From Riptortus pedestris (lineage: Eukaryota > Arthropoda > Insecta > Hemiptera > Alydidae), in the NCBI GenBank assembly GCA_019009955.1, contig CM032231.1, forward strand, positions 111,692,001 through 111,756,000: a stretch of 64,000 bases of DNA. The letters run 5' to 3'. The translations under genes and the position numbers were made by a program. Positions within the stretch are counted from its first letter, which is position 1. Each line of letters opens with the position of its first letter. The notes under the pieces are model-generated. The model searched no databases, was not told where the DNA came from, and saw only the letters and a program-made list of their open reading frames with translations. Shown here in pieces: positions 10,736-21,792 of this stretch.

Positions 10736-11210
10736 GTGTGTTGTTCTTTTCGGAGTTTTGGTCAATGTTGGTGAAATGAATCTTAGTTTATGCCGATATT
10801 TCGAGAATCTTTATTTTCTCTTCCTCAGGGCAAGACTAAATATATTTATAGACTATTATACATTCTTATTGCACTATGACTAGTTTTTTTTTTTTTTTAT
10901 ATATTTTTGATTTAGTAGGTTTATGAAGTCTGTGGTTGATATATTTGTATTGTCTTTTTGGTTGTCCCATTTGTCGACTAGTAATTGTTTGACAATGTTG
11001 ATTGGGATATTAGTGAATAGTGATTTCACATCTAGAGATATGAGTATATAGTTGTCTGGTATGTTTTTGGTTTTTATTTCATTGTAAAATTGGAAGGAGT
11101 CTTTGATGGTGTAAGGGTCGTCTATTAGACATTATTCACCAACATTGACCAAAACTCCGAAAAGAACAACACACCACATATAAATACAACCTGGTCGAAA
11201 ACATCAGCGC

Positions 11211-11213
<3 letters not shown>
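10732..11213 (-). mobile_element. rearranged Penelope-like element
   Basis: A 44-bp sequence at 10732-10775 is repeated perfectly in inverted form at 11135-11178. Between them, on the minus strand, lies an RT fragment; towards 10860, a CCCTGAGGAAGAG...TTCTCGAAA segment. A diverged copy of the same terminal sequences occurs at 21535-21740 (shared AACCTGGTCGAAAACATCA). Paired terminal repeats in odd orientations are usual for Penelope-like elements. Confidence 0.65.
10889..11131 (-). pseudogene. Penelope-like reverse transcriptase fragment
   Basis: On the minus strand about 80 codons stay open. They contain TIKDSFQFYNEI and YILISLDVKSLFTNIPINIV, the RT motif A block (DVxSLFTN) typical of Penelope-like RTs, followed by KQLLVDKWDN and TDFINLL. 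The catalytic Asp of motif A is present. The palm YxDD region, fingers and GIY-YIG endonuclease are absent, and the frame runs into an A-run. The lack of stops suggests a fairly recent loss. Confidence 0.75.

Positions 11214-11266
<53 letters not shown>
11214..11266. repeat. (AT)n microsatellite
   Basis: Uninterrupted AT run between the Penelope-like terminus and a non-LTR relic. Confidence 0.95.
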
Positions 11267-11268
<2 letters not shown>

Positions 11269-11279
11269 TTTTCATTCCA

Positions 11280-11537
11280 AACAGCAAATACAGACAGACA
11301 GACTTTTACATTACACAATTAGTACCAGGACATGGTACACTAAATTCTTACTACCAACGATTTAACATAAAAGACAACAATACTTGCCCCTGTGATTACT
11401 CAACTCCACAAACAAGTCAACAGTTAATATATGATTGCAGACTGCTGACTAACGAACGACAAAAACTAAAACAAGACATAGAGGCAAAAAAAAGTCAAAT
11501 TTCCAATAGAAGAAGACAAGTTATTTTTAAAATATAA
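11280..11537 (+). pseudogene. non-LTR retrotransposon C-terminal fragment
   Basis: An open frame ending in TAA at 11535-11537 reads ITQLVPGHGTLNSYYQRF, then CPCDYSTPQTSQQLIYDC, then NERQKLKQDIEAK. The TGHG..NSY..RF and CPC...H/QLIxDC pattern is the C-terminal end of R1/I/LOA-type pol proteins. It lacks an RT domain and is cut by the AT microsatellite. The sequence after it, to a tail at about 11930 (AAACAAATAAAT), may be its 3' UTR. Confidence 0.7.
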
Positions 11538-11732
11538 TAATGCTTTTAAAATATTCGGAGAACATGCCTTTAATACAATTAATCGGTTGAATGCTTATTA
11601 TGGCTGATGCAACTACAATACTTAAAATATTTATGGATATTCATTATTTCTTTTCTCTTTTTCTTTTAAGATTAATAATCTCCTCGTTATATGTTTGTAC
11701 TTTAATTTAACGTTGTTATTGTTAATTCTTTA

Positions 11733-11797
<65 letters not shown>

Positions 11798-12300
11798 CTT
11801 TTGAAATAATCTATGTATAAATTAATTGTAACCCACTACAAATTCATGTGATATGCAAACTTGCATGGGACATGCAGAAACAAATAAACGGACTTCTTAT
11901 AGGGTTACTAGAGTAAGGAAACAAATAAATATATATATATATATATATATTGCAGTTTGGCTAACGCCTGTATCGTTTGAACAGTAGTACGATTAATTAA
12001 TAATTAAATAAGATATATGTTAATGCATTCCCAAGAGGCGGCGATCTATTTAAAAATAAAATAAATAATACGTGGATTGAATCATTACACACCTGAGTGT
12101 TGATAGAAGCTTGTACCAACTACATACTTTACGCCACTGTACAAAATGCAGTTTCTTTAATTAATGAGATAAGCTGTGAAATAATTTGCATTCAACTTTG
12201 TGGAAGTAATAAATTCTAATTAAATTTATCTCCATACGTGGATCAGTTTTAATTAATCCATATTATATAATTCAAAAGTATTTATCATCATACTTGTTGG
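11538..12300. other. probable non-LTR 3' UTR and AT microsatellites; otherwise nothing
   Basis: (AT)n at about 11738-11794 and 11929-11950, AT-rich remainder, no coding signal. Confidence 0.4.
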
Positions 12301-12524
12301 ATCACACCACAGTCGTGTCAATTTGAATATGAGGGCCAATTAGACTGGATACATATATATTTGGAAGTTGGCTACTCTGTGAAATTTTATTAAAAAGTTA
12401 TAGAATTTAAAAATATATATATAAATAAATATATGCAAAAAAAAGCATTGCTATTTTGCATAAACCTCTTTTATTTAATAAATAAAAAAAATTCTCAATT
12501 CACATTAAAATTGCTAATGTGAAC
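12301..12524. repeat. dispersed direct repeat, copy 1
   Basis: Starts ATCACACCACAGT and includes GAATATGAGGGCCAATTAGA, TTTGGAAGTTGGCTACTC, an AT-rich middle, AAAAAAGCATTGCTA, and ends CACATTAAAATTGCTAATGT GAAC. It matches 14732-14962 over its whole length with scattered substitutions. Likely two copies of an unclassified short mobile element. Confidence 0.8.
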
Positions 12525-13695
12525 ATATTTCACTAAACAGATATAAAAACAGTGGCGTGCGCGGGACTCACAATTTTGCATCTGTAGCGCATGCATACAT
12601 ACACCAAATACGCATCACGAATTAATTCGAATAACATTCAAAACTTAAGAAATAAATTATTCAAATAAATTCAAAACTCTAACTCTCTCAATAATGCCAA
12701 TACTACAGATTTATAGTTAGTTCAAACATTAACCCTACACTTAATTTTTTTTTTATTATTATTGGAACTTGGATCATTAAAATTTGAATACTTCTTTCTA
12801 ATTACTTCAGTAGCTAACCTAACTTCTACCTCATGACTTCCAGGATTCCCAAAAACCTAATTTTGCTTTTATTATATTGCTTTTATTAAAATTTGCTATG
12901 AGAGGCTCATAACAACAAACATAGATCCCACAGAATTATGTTAGTAATTAGTGAGAACCGTTCTTGTCAATTTAACAAAAATCTTACCATTTCATATCAT
13001 TAAAACGTCTATTTATTTCTTCATAAAGTGACTGGGAATTTCACGAATAATCAGATTTCTTTATTATTATTATGCATTGTATAAAATAAATCTTGTATGA
13101 GTCGAAACAACTGAAGTTGACATGAGTTCTCCTACATAGTCTGAGAAAGACTCGGATCTTTTTGTAAGTTACGAGTACAAATGCATGTTTAAATATTCAC
13201 AATCACTGACAATAAAAGTTTTTTTTGTTATTTTAATAAGTAATTGAACAGAAACAGAAAAAGATACAAATACAAATAACACATTGTCCCTGATCCCAGA
13301 AAAACGTTTTTTATCCTACTTCCAAGAATATGCTAAAACTAATATTATTTTATTTAGGGCTATATTATCCGCTGTAATTATTTGATTCTTTATGAACTGA
13401 ATATTTGCAATAAATCGTTTTGGTTCATGATCCTGAATCTATGAATGATTTGAGGAATGAGAAAGGGCCGGCACCCGATTATTCGTCTTGACGGATAGAC
13501 AATATGGAATGACAAGATCTAGGTGGAGATCTAGGTTTGAGAGCCGATACTCTTAAAATCAAGTTGCATTTAAAAGTATGTAATCTAACATCCATTTTCT
13601 GTTTTGTATGATTTACTGCGATTTGCAGTTCTATTATTGCTATTCATTTTCGGTAAGGTGTTAAGTTCTTTGTTCTTCCACACATATAATGTATT
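12525..13695. other. no gene recognised
   Basis: AT-rich intergenic sequence. CAGTGGCGTGCGCGGGACTC at 12551-12570 resembles a hAT terminus, but no partner was found. Several in-frame stops occur in every frame. Confidence 0.3.
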
Positions 13696-14265
13696 TTAGC
13701 TGATTTGCCATAAGCTTTGAGGTCGTACTCAAGATACAATTGTCGACATTTTCTACAAAAGCCCATCGATTCTATGAAGGAGGCGACGAAAATGAGGTCC
13801 GTTCAAAAGTACATACATTAACATATATATATTTGTCTGTTACCGCTCTGGTCACAATTTTGGTTTTCTCGGTACCAAACTCGATATTTAAAGTTTGAAT
13901 AACTAAAGATCAAGTTTGTTAACGACTGAAATCGGACCAGTGGGAGCTGAGGGTTCAGAGGGGGAGAATTTCGAACATTCAAAACATCTGCGTTCTTATA
14001 CGTCATATCGTAAAGTGTATAGATTTAATATTTTTGCAAATTTAATGTTCAATAAATGTTGCTGTGTACATTTTTTCTCTATATTTTATATTAACCGAGA
14101 TATTTTCATTTTTTTGCATTTCAGGACACCACCCACTTTTAATCATCACACTTGAAAAAATAAGAGAATATATCATGAAATATCTTATTTTCAGCATAAA
14201 TACAAAATTTTGTTTCTATGTGTGTGAGGTACATGCAAAAGGTTAGTGTGACGACTTCATCTTTA
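13696..14265 (-). mobile_element. H-repeat copy (degraded ends)
   Basis: Reverse orientation: TTAGCTGATTTGCCATAAGC (damaged hairpin), GAGGTCGTACTCA, TTGTCTGTTACCGCTCTGGT, GAAATCGGACCAGTGGGAG, family core. It ends near GTGTGACGACTTCATC, the diverged mirror of the palindromic word in the 7145 copy. Confidence 0.8.
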
Positions 14266-14731
14266 TTTTAAATAGTGAAAAGTAGCAAATTCACTGTTTG
14301 TAATGTAGCATTACACCCTTAAATATTTCAAACTAACAATAATTTGAAGCAAATGTTTATGGAAGTCGGTTGCAACATATAAAATTGAAAATAATATTAA
14401 ACAAAAACTGCAGGAAAGTTAATTAACTAATACATAAGATAAGATAATTACACACGTTTAAACATTATTGACTTTAATTATATATTTCAGTTTTCTGGTT
14501 TGTCATAAGTTTTTTTATCATAAATACGATGCAGAAAACCAAGACGAAGACATTTTACTATTAAAAAATCATTCCCGGAATTCTCCATATATTTTTTTTT
14601 TTGCAGATATATTTATATTTTCATATATCTCTCAATCTCTCTCAGTCAACGTTTTTTGAAGAAAGTTTTCAAAGCTTAGTCTAGGTAGTTCTTCGAAAAT
14701 TTTACACCTATCTACTATATTTTGATCGAGA

Positions 14732-14962
14732 ATCACACCACAGTGGTGTCCATTTGAATATGAGGGCCAATTAGACTGGATACATCTATATTTGGAAGTT
14801 GGTTACCCTGTGAAATTTTATTAAAAAGTTGTAGAATTTACAAAAATATATATACATAAATAAATATATGCCAAAAAAAAAGCATTGCTAACTTGCGTAA
14901 ACCACTTTTATTTCATAAATAAAAATAAATACTCAATTCACATTAAAAGGGCTAATGTGAAC
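14732..14962. repeat. dispersed direct repeat, copy 2
   Basis: Second copy of the 12301-12524 repeat, same orientation, with the same start and end words. Confidence 0.8.
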
Positions 14963-15358
14963 AGCGAGTCTGGAGATCTTGCGAATGATTTAACTAGGTG
15001 AATTTATTTATTTAGTTAATTAAATTTTAATTAATTTTATAACATTATTGCTCCTCTTAACTATTTATTTTGAGCTCATTTAGTTAGTGAAGCTGTGAAT
15101 AGGTTTTGAATGATAAATATGTCTTAATAATAGAGCTTTTAAAATGTTTCTGAATTTTATTTTGTAGCCATTTCCAGTTCATATCATTATTGAAGGATGA
15201 AGAATTTAATAAATATATTTTATATATTTATTTATATATTTAATATAGAGAGAATGAAGTATTTAATATCAAATGGTAAACCAGTAGTATTAATTGTTTA
15301 TGCATTTTATGGTATAAAAGTGGTATAAATATTACAGCAGTGAGTGGTTTACATACTA
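14963..15358. other. no recognised feature
   Basis: AT-rich; a TATAAAAG word at about 15313. No coding signal. Confidence 0.3.
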
Positions 15359-15360
15359 AT

Positions 15361-15576
15361 ATTGTTATTTATTAACGTCCACTTTTTGCTACTAAGGCTT
15401 ATTGGGGCGGGTGATCTACTGGTTATCTGCCTTTTCTAGACATGGTGGGTGTACGGATTTTATTTAATGAGTCCACCAATAAATAAATTCTTATTGCCCA
15501 GGCGGGAATCAAACTTGTCACTCTAGGTTTAGGTATTTTATGGCCAACGCTTTAACTCACATGGCTAACCTGAGCC
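15361..15576 (-). mobile_element. tRNA-derived SINE, near full length
   Basis: On the minus strand it starts GGCTCAGGTTAGCCATGTGA (A box region), has a B-box-like AAGTTTGATTCCCGCC and CTGGGCAATAAG, and ends with GCAAAAAGTGGACGTTAATA. TTACATA flanks both ends (15349 and 15580), a likely target-site duplication. It lies about 590 bases upstream of the msh start, antisense to the gene. Confidence 0.8.
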
Positions 15577-15884
15577 TCTTACATATTTGTATATTTTGAT
15601 CACCTTCAGTTCAGCCGTCTAAATGATTGATATGAGTAAAGGTTAAATAATTAATAATAATATAGGTTATCTTTGTCAGTATTCCTTATATGAGATTATT
15701 TGAAGTGATATAAAGCTCCATAGAATAAGGAGCTTTACTAATTAAAGATGTGTAAAATCATGAATGCAAATGACATCGTTTGTTGAAATAACAAGGAGGC
15801 GAGTTGCGAGAGTAAAGACCATCTGGTTATGGTGTAGTTAGTATAATTTAAAATAAACAGGGGTGGCCGCGGATCTAAAGCAGC
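15577..15884 (+). promoter_or_regulatory. proximal upstream region of msh; no certain promoter
   Basis: AT-rich sequence between an antisense SINE and the GC-rich first exon. A TATAAAG lies at 15709-15715 and a stronger TATAAAAG at about 15313, before the SINE, but neither has a clear initiator at the expected spacing. The transcription start cannot be fixed from sequence alone. Confidence 0.2.
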
Positions 15885-16037
15885 ATGGCACCGCCGGTTG
15901 ACATGTTCATTACCCTAACAAACCCAGCTACTGTCAATTTAGCTCTCCAACACGCGGGAGTGGGTGGGGGGCAGCCCCCAACAAAGACGTCAATAATTAA
16001 GTGGGAGAGAAAAGTCAGAAAGGTAGGCGTGGCTTAA
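15885..16037 (+). other. upstream ORF in presumed msh 5' leader, 50 codons
   Basis: ATG at 15885 in a strong context (GCAGCATGG) opens a 50-codon frame beginning MAPPVDMFITLTNP and ending in TAA at 16035-16037, 124 bases before the main ATG and in a different frame. The segment is GC-rich like exon 1. A consensus-like donor AAAG|GTAGGC sits near its end (GT at 16023), so it could instead be an alternative 5' exon that splices out. No homology is recognised. It is either a translational uORF, an alternative coding start or chance. Confidence 0.35.
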
Positions 16038-16161
16038 GGGTGGAAGGGGCGTGGCTTGCAGAGCTGTGGAGGGGGTTGACGAAGAGGGGGGCAGAGGACG
16101 GAGAGCCAGTCAGTCGCCTGTGAGCTGTCAGACTAGTGTGACATGCCCCTCTGAGACCTAT

Positions 16162-16573
16162 ATGCTGAAAGGGCCGAGTATGACTGTCCTCAAGCTGCCA
16201 CAGATGGAAGAGCGCAAGTCGCCGGAAGCTGTCAAAGGAATTAGCTTCAGCGTCGCGGCACTCCTTGCCGACTCGCGTCCAGGACGCAGCCCAAGTCCCG
16301 CCGAAGAGGAGGAGATAGACTCAGGAGAAGAGGAGCTCGATGTTTGCCGGGAGGAGAAGTCTCCTGAGCCGGGATACTCGCAGCAACAGCGAGGGCTTGG
16401 AGTTCTAGCGGCGAGTCCGGGGCCTATCAGGCCGACACCGTTCACTGCATTCGCTGCAGCTGCAGCCGCTGCATATGCTGGTCTACCACCACACACCGCC
16501 TCATGGCCGGTACATCACTTCCCGGGGGCACCTGTATTCCCACCCTTCCACGGCCCTCTATCATCATCACCAG
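16162..16573 (+). CDS. msh: msh/Drop (Msx-class homeobox) coding exon 1
   Basis: First coding exon of an Msx-class transcription repressor of the nucleus; in insects the family acts in dorsoventral neuroblast and muscle patterning (family knowledge). It encodes residues 1-137 plus the first base of codon 138. Visible: an EH1-like Groucho-binding motif ISFSVAALLAD at residues 27-37, equivalent to the FSVEALMAD of vertebrate Msx; an acidic run at 48-60; seven alanines at 98-104; then a Pro/His-rich stretch. The frame is open from 16027 but the first in-frame ATG is 16162. A second ATG at 16180 has a better context (A at -3) and would remove six residues. The donor is CAG|GTAACC after 16573, phase 1. 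The exon is far more GC-rich than its surroundings. Family assignment rests on exons 2 and 3; exon 1 is joined by phase, strand and the EH1 motif. Without a transcript the start and any 5' exons are unproven. Confidence 0.85.
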
Positions 16574-19500
16574 GTAACCAACTCAAATATATACCAAATA
16601 GTAGCCTTGCACTTCTCTAACAGTCACCCACAATCTCTCAAATACCACATTCACCATACATTAAACAAAAAAGGACTCGAGCTTCCAAAAAAGCCAATTC
16701 CAAGCATCTGTCAATCACCTGACAGTTTTCTCGTATCAAATGTTCCCAAAGTTGTCCCGAACAAGAACATACAACAATATATACTTGGTGTTATACAACT
16801 TGCCGCACAAAAATGTTCTACCTCTCCAAATTCCCAAATATCTAATACCGAAACCATTTACTTAGTTTCAACCAGGCTTAGAAACTGCCAACTGTCCTGT
16901 GCAGAAGGTAATAATTAGGTTAAGTTCGCGCATTGTGTATTTCAGAGTTTTTCTCAAGTAAGCGGCAAGCTACACAGAGTCCACTCTTAAAATTAAATAT
17001 TATATTATTTGCAAATTCAAATACTATTCCGGTTGATTTTTCGACCAGTTTTAATGACATATGTCAAATTCGTCTCGCCAGCAATGTTACTTGTCGAAAG
17101 TAAAAGTTAATTCTTAAATTCCCCATACGTACAGTTATATATGTAATATATTAGTATCACCATATGTAACCGTGTATATTTCTAAATCTTTTTGGATAGT
17201 GCCTCAAGTTTTGGAAATAATACCCATTTATGATTATAACGTTTTGAATGTCCCAATTTATTATCAGTAATAGCTACCTGTTAATGTTGCTTATAAGACC
17301 ACTAACATAATAAAAATAAAGCTCATATTTCTCTTCGGCTATTTCAAAGATTGACTGTTCATTTAAAGTGTCGTTTTGATTTCAATATCTGCTGTTAATT
17401 CTCAGAATCGCCGATACCTCAGTATTTAATTAAATACCTTACTTTTTATAAGTTTAACTGTAAACAACTCATTCTTCAATTTTAATTTCATTTTCTAAAT
17501 AAATAATGCGAAAATTTTATATTTCCATAATACAAATAATGTAATGCCTAATTACAATAGAGCATCAAAGCAATAATAACAAACAATTTAAATATAACTG
17601 TCACAGTTACGGCGATAACAAAATAAGTTAATATGGTTAAAAATGGTAACTTTGCATTTAATATGTCAATATAAGATTTTTTTTACTTGTACTACTGCTT
17701 ATTAGCTTCTGGAACATCGTAGAATGGACATATAAAATAATTGTCAATATAACACAACAAAATAATGATATAAAACCTTTTTCTATTAATTTTGTACAAC
17801 CTGTGGCTATATCCTAAAAAAAAACAATTAAATATCAGTGTAATAATTGTTAGATCAATTTATATTCAGTAAATGAAGTGCAATGCTACTATTATTATGT
17901 AATAATATACTTATAATTCATCTACAATATTTACAGAAATGATATTTTTTTAAGTTTCCAATAAAACCATTTTAATTGATTTATTGATCTATTTAACTTA
18001 AAGTGGGTATATACCAAAAAGATATCTGTTCCAATGGAACAGAAAAAATACTGAACCTCTTATCTATAGATTGTTTAATACTATAATGTTATCTGTTAAT
18101 TGCTGTACACACCATTCATTACAGTTTTAGTCTTATAAATTGTCTGAAAAATCAGTAGAGGGTAAATTTGTAACCATTAATTATTTCATTCTCCATACTA
18201 TGTAAGAAACTACAATTTTTAAAATTGATGACAAAAAAAAAATGGCTTGAAATTTTTTTTTTTTTTTTGCAATTAGTCATTAATTGTGTCATAATATTAA
18301 TGCCTGATTAATTATTCGTTTCACAGTGTATGTGGAATAACGTTTAGCAATAATTATTATTATAAGTACTTGTTGATAAATATACATTAACACTGAATAA
18401 TTTATAGAAATATAATGCTCACGTTACATGCAATTTGAATATTTCAGTTCATATTTTCAATGTTTTCCTGGTCATTGAATACAAATGCCAGTACTCCCAC
18501 GAATGTGATTTGTCTGTCATACACCAGCAATTATAAATTATAATACAATAGCAGAGATAATAATAGCAACTAATTATTAGGCATTAATATAATGATAATA
18601 TTTGGGAGCCTAACTAAAAGTATAAACAAATAAAAATAATTTAATAGATTGTTTCGACATTAGTATTATTATAATGTTGTATCATGATTTGTTTCATTTA
18701 ATGAAATAATTCACAAAAGTTCTAAGGTCATAAACAGATATAAATATTTTTGACATATCTTAAAATCAATTACAGAATTTTTACACAATTTGTATTTAAT
18801 ACTTTGGACTATCATGTTTACTTTTATATACATTATATCAATATAATTATTTTTAAATTATACTCTGGTTTGGGATTTAAGAATAATTGAAGAGGAAGCT
18901 ATTTATTTTATTGCATTTATAATATTAGACCAGTCTATTGCACTTTATATTTGCTTAATGTATTTAAAAAAGATGTAACTTTTGAGACGGAAATACAAGT
19001 TTCGGTTCTGTTTATCAGAAAACTCCAGGAAGAAATTAAAATTACAACTTAAAAATATTAGGAATTAAGGAAAGCTATGAGACTTCTTGTAATTGATACA
19101 TTAAATGGTCTGAATATCGTAAAGGCAGTGCCGGATTCCTGATAAAGATAACTAAAATGATTATATAACATATGTCATTATTGTTAAATCAGTAATTAAT
19201 GATCAATGAAAACGTAAAAACCATTCAGTTAAAAAAAAAAAATGGTAGCTTTTTTTTTTCGATTCGAAAATTTTTAGAAAAGCGTTGAACAATTAGTATA
19301 ATTGGTTAAAATAGTCTTCAATGAAATAAAAATGGGTGATATTAAAATAATCTTTCTCTCTAATACCATTTCTAGTTTAAACTGTTTCGTTATGAAATTC
19401 TAATTTCAATTGTTAATTTCTATAAATTATTCATTCTATGAAGTCTACAAAGCACTCCAATTGCCCTGTCATTGTTTTTCTTCATTATTAAAATAGTGAC

Positions 19501-20035
19501 TGTTTCCATAATTGTTAATTAATTTCTATTTTATTTACAAATGCAGAGCTTGACTTTCGAAAAAGTTTTAAAACGCGTTGGCCCGACCGTACAAACATCA
19601 GAAAACAATGGCATTACTAGTGTACCTTGTGTAATGTTCTCATAGCATATGGATCTATAGTTTATCTTACTATAAATAATCACATTATCCTGTCATGTTA
19701 TTTTTTTTTAAAATAAATTTATTAATGAATGTTAATTAAAAATGATTATTACCTATATTCTACGGAGTCGTCTTCACCTCTGCTAAAAAGTTATTCATTT
19801 TGACTAGAATAAATAGCATGTGTCCAATGAATGGTCAAAACGAGAATTTTTGACTTTTGAAACAGAGTTGTAAATTGGGGTTAGGCAAACAATAATCGCA
19901 AAACCAGTGCCACAGTGAAAGTCATTCCTATTCAAGTCAGACCGTGGCTCTCAAATGTACAAGTGATCTCTGGATGCACGCAACAGCTGTTTTTGATTTG
20001 CACTGCCTTTGGAATTCTAACCTAAATAATATACA
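16574..20035 (+). other. intron 1, 5' part: nothing recognised
   Basis: Starts with donor GTAACC. Very AT-rich, with homopolymer runs near 18232, 18256 and 19240. No repeat family member or coding segment is seen; the frame continuing from exon 1 stops at 16618. Confidence 0.5.
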
Positions 20036-20460
20036 ATGAAAGTAATCAGAAATGGCGTTTACTTAGAGAATGAAAAACAGTCTGCAAGGAAACCCTTTAC
20101 ATATGGCGGCAGGAAGAATACAAATATTATGTTTCCGCTAGAATTAGTCGCCATAATCTTTATGCAAATTAAATTTATCAAGACACTACACGTGATCAGC
20201 TGTTCCCATCAAACAGGAAGTCCAGATTCCCAAAGAAGAGGCTTCCAGAGACATGCGTGGCTTCCCGTTCAGCTCTTCAAGCGATTCAACAATAAAGTCA
20301 TAATGACAGAATTCAACTCACGGTCTGAATTCTTAAAAATCCATCCCTCTGTAGCATACAGTCTACATAAGCTGGGTAATAATAAGCCAGTATGGATATG
20401 CATATTACAACATTAACGCACCTCTAGCGTTGCCTCAATTAACAGGTTTGACACTAAATG
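20036..20460 (+). other. intronic 126-codon ORF and motif-rich patch
   Basis: An ATG-initiated frame (20036-20416) starts MKVIRNGVYLENEK; no homology recognised. The same patch holds an octamer-like ATGCAAAT (20162-20169), CACGTG and CAGCTG boxes. Either a chance ORF over a conserved regulatory patch or an unknown small gene; the former is preferred. Confidence 0.2.
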
Positions 20461-20980
20461 TTGAAAAACAAATCTAATTTCACTCAACGATATTTCATTT
20501 GAGAAATTTTTACATTTTATACTTACTTATTAGCTTCATATAATTTGCGTTTGAACATATAGTTATTAACCAGACGCTAAGCAAACGAGGCCTATTTACA
20601 ATACTAAAACAGGAATGCTACCTTTTTATAATGAGGTAGAATACTTAAATAAAAAATAAAATCCTATTTATGAGCAGAAAGTAGACTTAATTAGAAACGA
20701 CAGACATAATCTTTTAACAACTATATCATTAGAAGCAGATGGCTCAAATAAATTTTGCGGTTAATGTTATAGCGCTATTAAATTAATAGTTACATTGAAT
20801 GATACATATTTCCTAATATAAATTGTAAATGTTGAATTATGACTGTGTAATTAGATTCTCCTGATTATTTAACGATCCCGCTTTTCTTGAAAAAGAAAAC
20901 ACACTGCCTTTTTTTTGTTCTTATATTTGCGGGATTCATTTTTTTTTTTGTATGCCAAATAACTCAGTTTATACCTTTTA
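20461..20980. other. intron 1: no recognised feature
   Basis: AT-rich; T-runs near 20910 and 20940. Confidence 0.4.
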
Positions 20981-20984
20981 TTTA

Positions 20985-21275
20985 TTTATTTCGCTTCTGA
21001 CTCGAACAGAACTGGTCCGCCTGACAATTAATCGGGGAGCTGTCTAGCCTCAGGCTCTGTGTCGGGTCATTTAATGACCCCATTTGAGTAATGACCTCCG
21101 CGCCAGGTCTACCACCGCTAATAATGACTTTATTAATTCGTGGGTTGGCTGGCCTGATTTGTGGCCGCCCGGAGGCACGCATTTCCCGCCGACCGATAGC
21201 GCTCACCCGCCCAATAGCTTCCACCACAATCAGCTGTACGGATTAACTTCGGTGCTGTCATCCTCTGTTTATAAC
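20985..21275. promoter_or_regulatory. candidate intronic enhancer with palindromic half-sites
   Basis: A GC-richer island in AT-rich intron. The perfect palindrome GGGTCATTTAATGACCC (21064-21080) has nuclear-receptor half-sites facing each other around a homeodomain-like core, and another TGACCT follows at 21092. Homeodomain words AATTAATCGG, TAATAATG and TTAATTCG surround it. Function inferred. Confidence 0.35.
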
Positions 21276-21534
21276 TGATTGCCCAAAATATTTTTATTGT
21301 TGATCGTACATTAACGGATTATTTAATGAAAAAAATATCCGCGGTCTCAAAATCTTGAAAATAGTGTGGAACACTCGATGGGTTAAAACTGGCTTTTCAC
21401 GTGACTGAAGTCGTTATATAAAAACACCAGATCCTTTGACAACCTCTGGGATAGTAGTTCTGTTGATGGAGATTTGTTCTTGAATATGTCCCTTGCATAT
21501 GGCTCTTTAGAACCTGATAAGTGCTGTTATTGTT

Positions 21535-21735
21535 TTGGAGTTTTGGTCAATATTGGTGAATAAATCTTAGTTTATGCTGATATTTTGAGATTGTTTATTT
21601 TCTCCTCTTCGGGACTATAAAGGCACTACTTTATAATATTGCACATTGCTATTAAACTAGAATGTAACAGGGGTTATAAAAACAATAACAGCACCATATA
21701 TAAATATAACCTAGTCGAAAACATCAACACAATTT

Positions 21736-21790
<55 letters not shown>
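21535..21790. mobile_element. diverged Penelope-like terminus and (TA)n
   Basis: TTTTGGAGTTTTGGTCAATA, TGGTGAATAAATCTTAGTTT, TTATTTTCTCCTCTTCGGGA and ATAACCTAGTCGAAAACATC parallel the element at 10732-11213. It is followed by (TA)n at about 21741-21789. Confidence 0.6.

Positions 21791-21792
<2 letters not shown>

Noticed and set aside
12551..12570. CAGTGGCGTGCGCGGGACTC as a hAT terminus
   Set aside because: No matching inverted terminus found within a reasonable distance.
16158..16496. 112-codon open frame antisense to exon 1
   Set aside because: Shadow of the GC-rich msh exon; the + strand frame has the EH1 motif and a matching splice phase.
16475..16918. 147-codon frame running from exon 1 into intron 1
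   Set aside because: Different frame from msh and crosses the donor; no homology.
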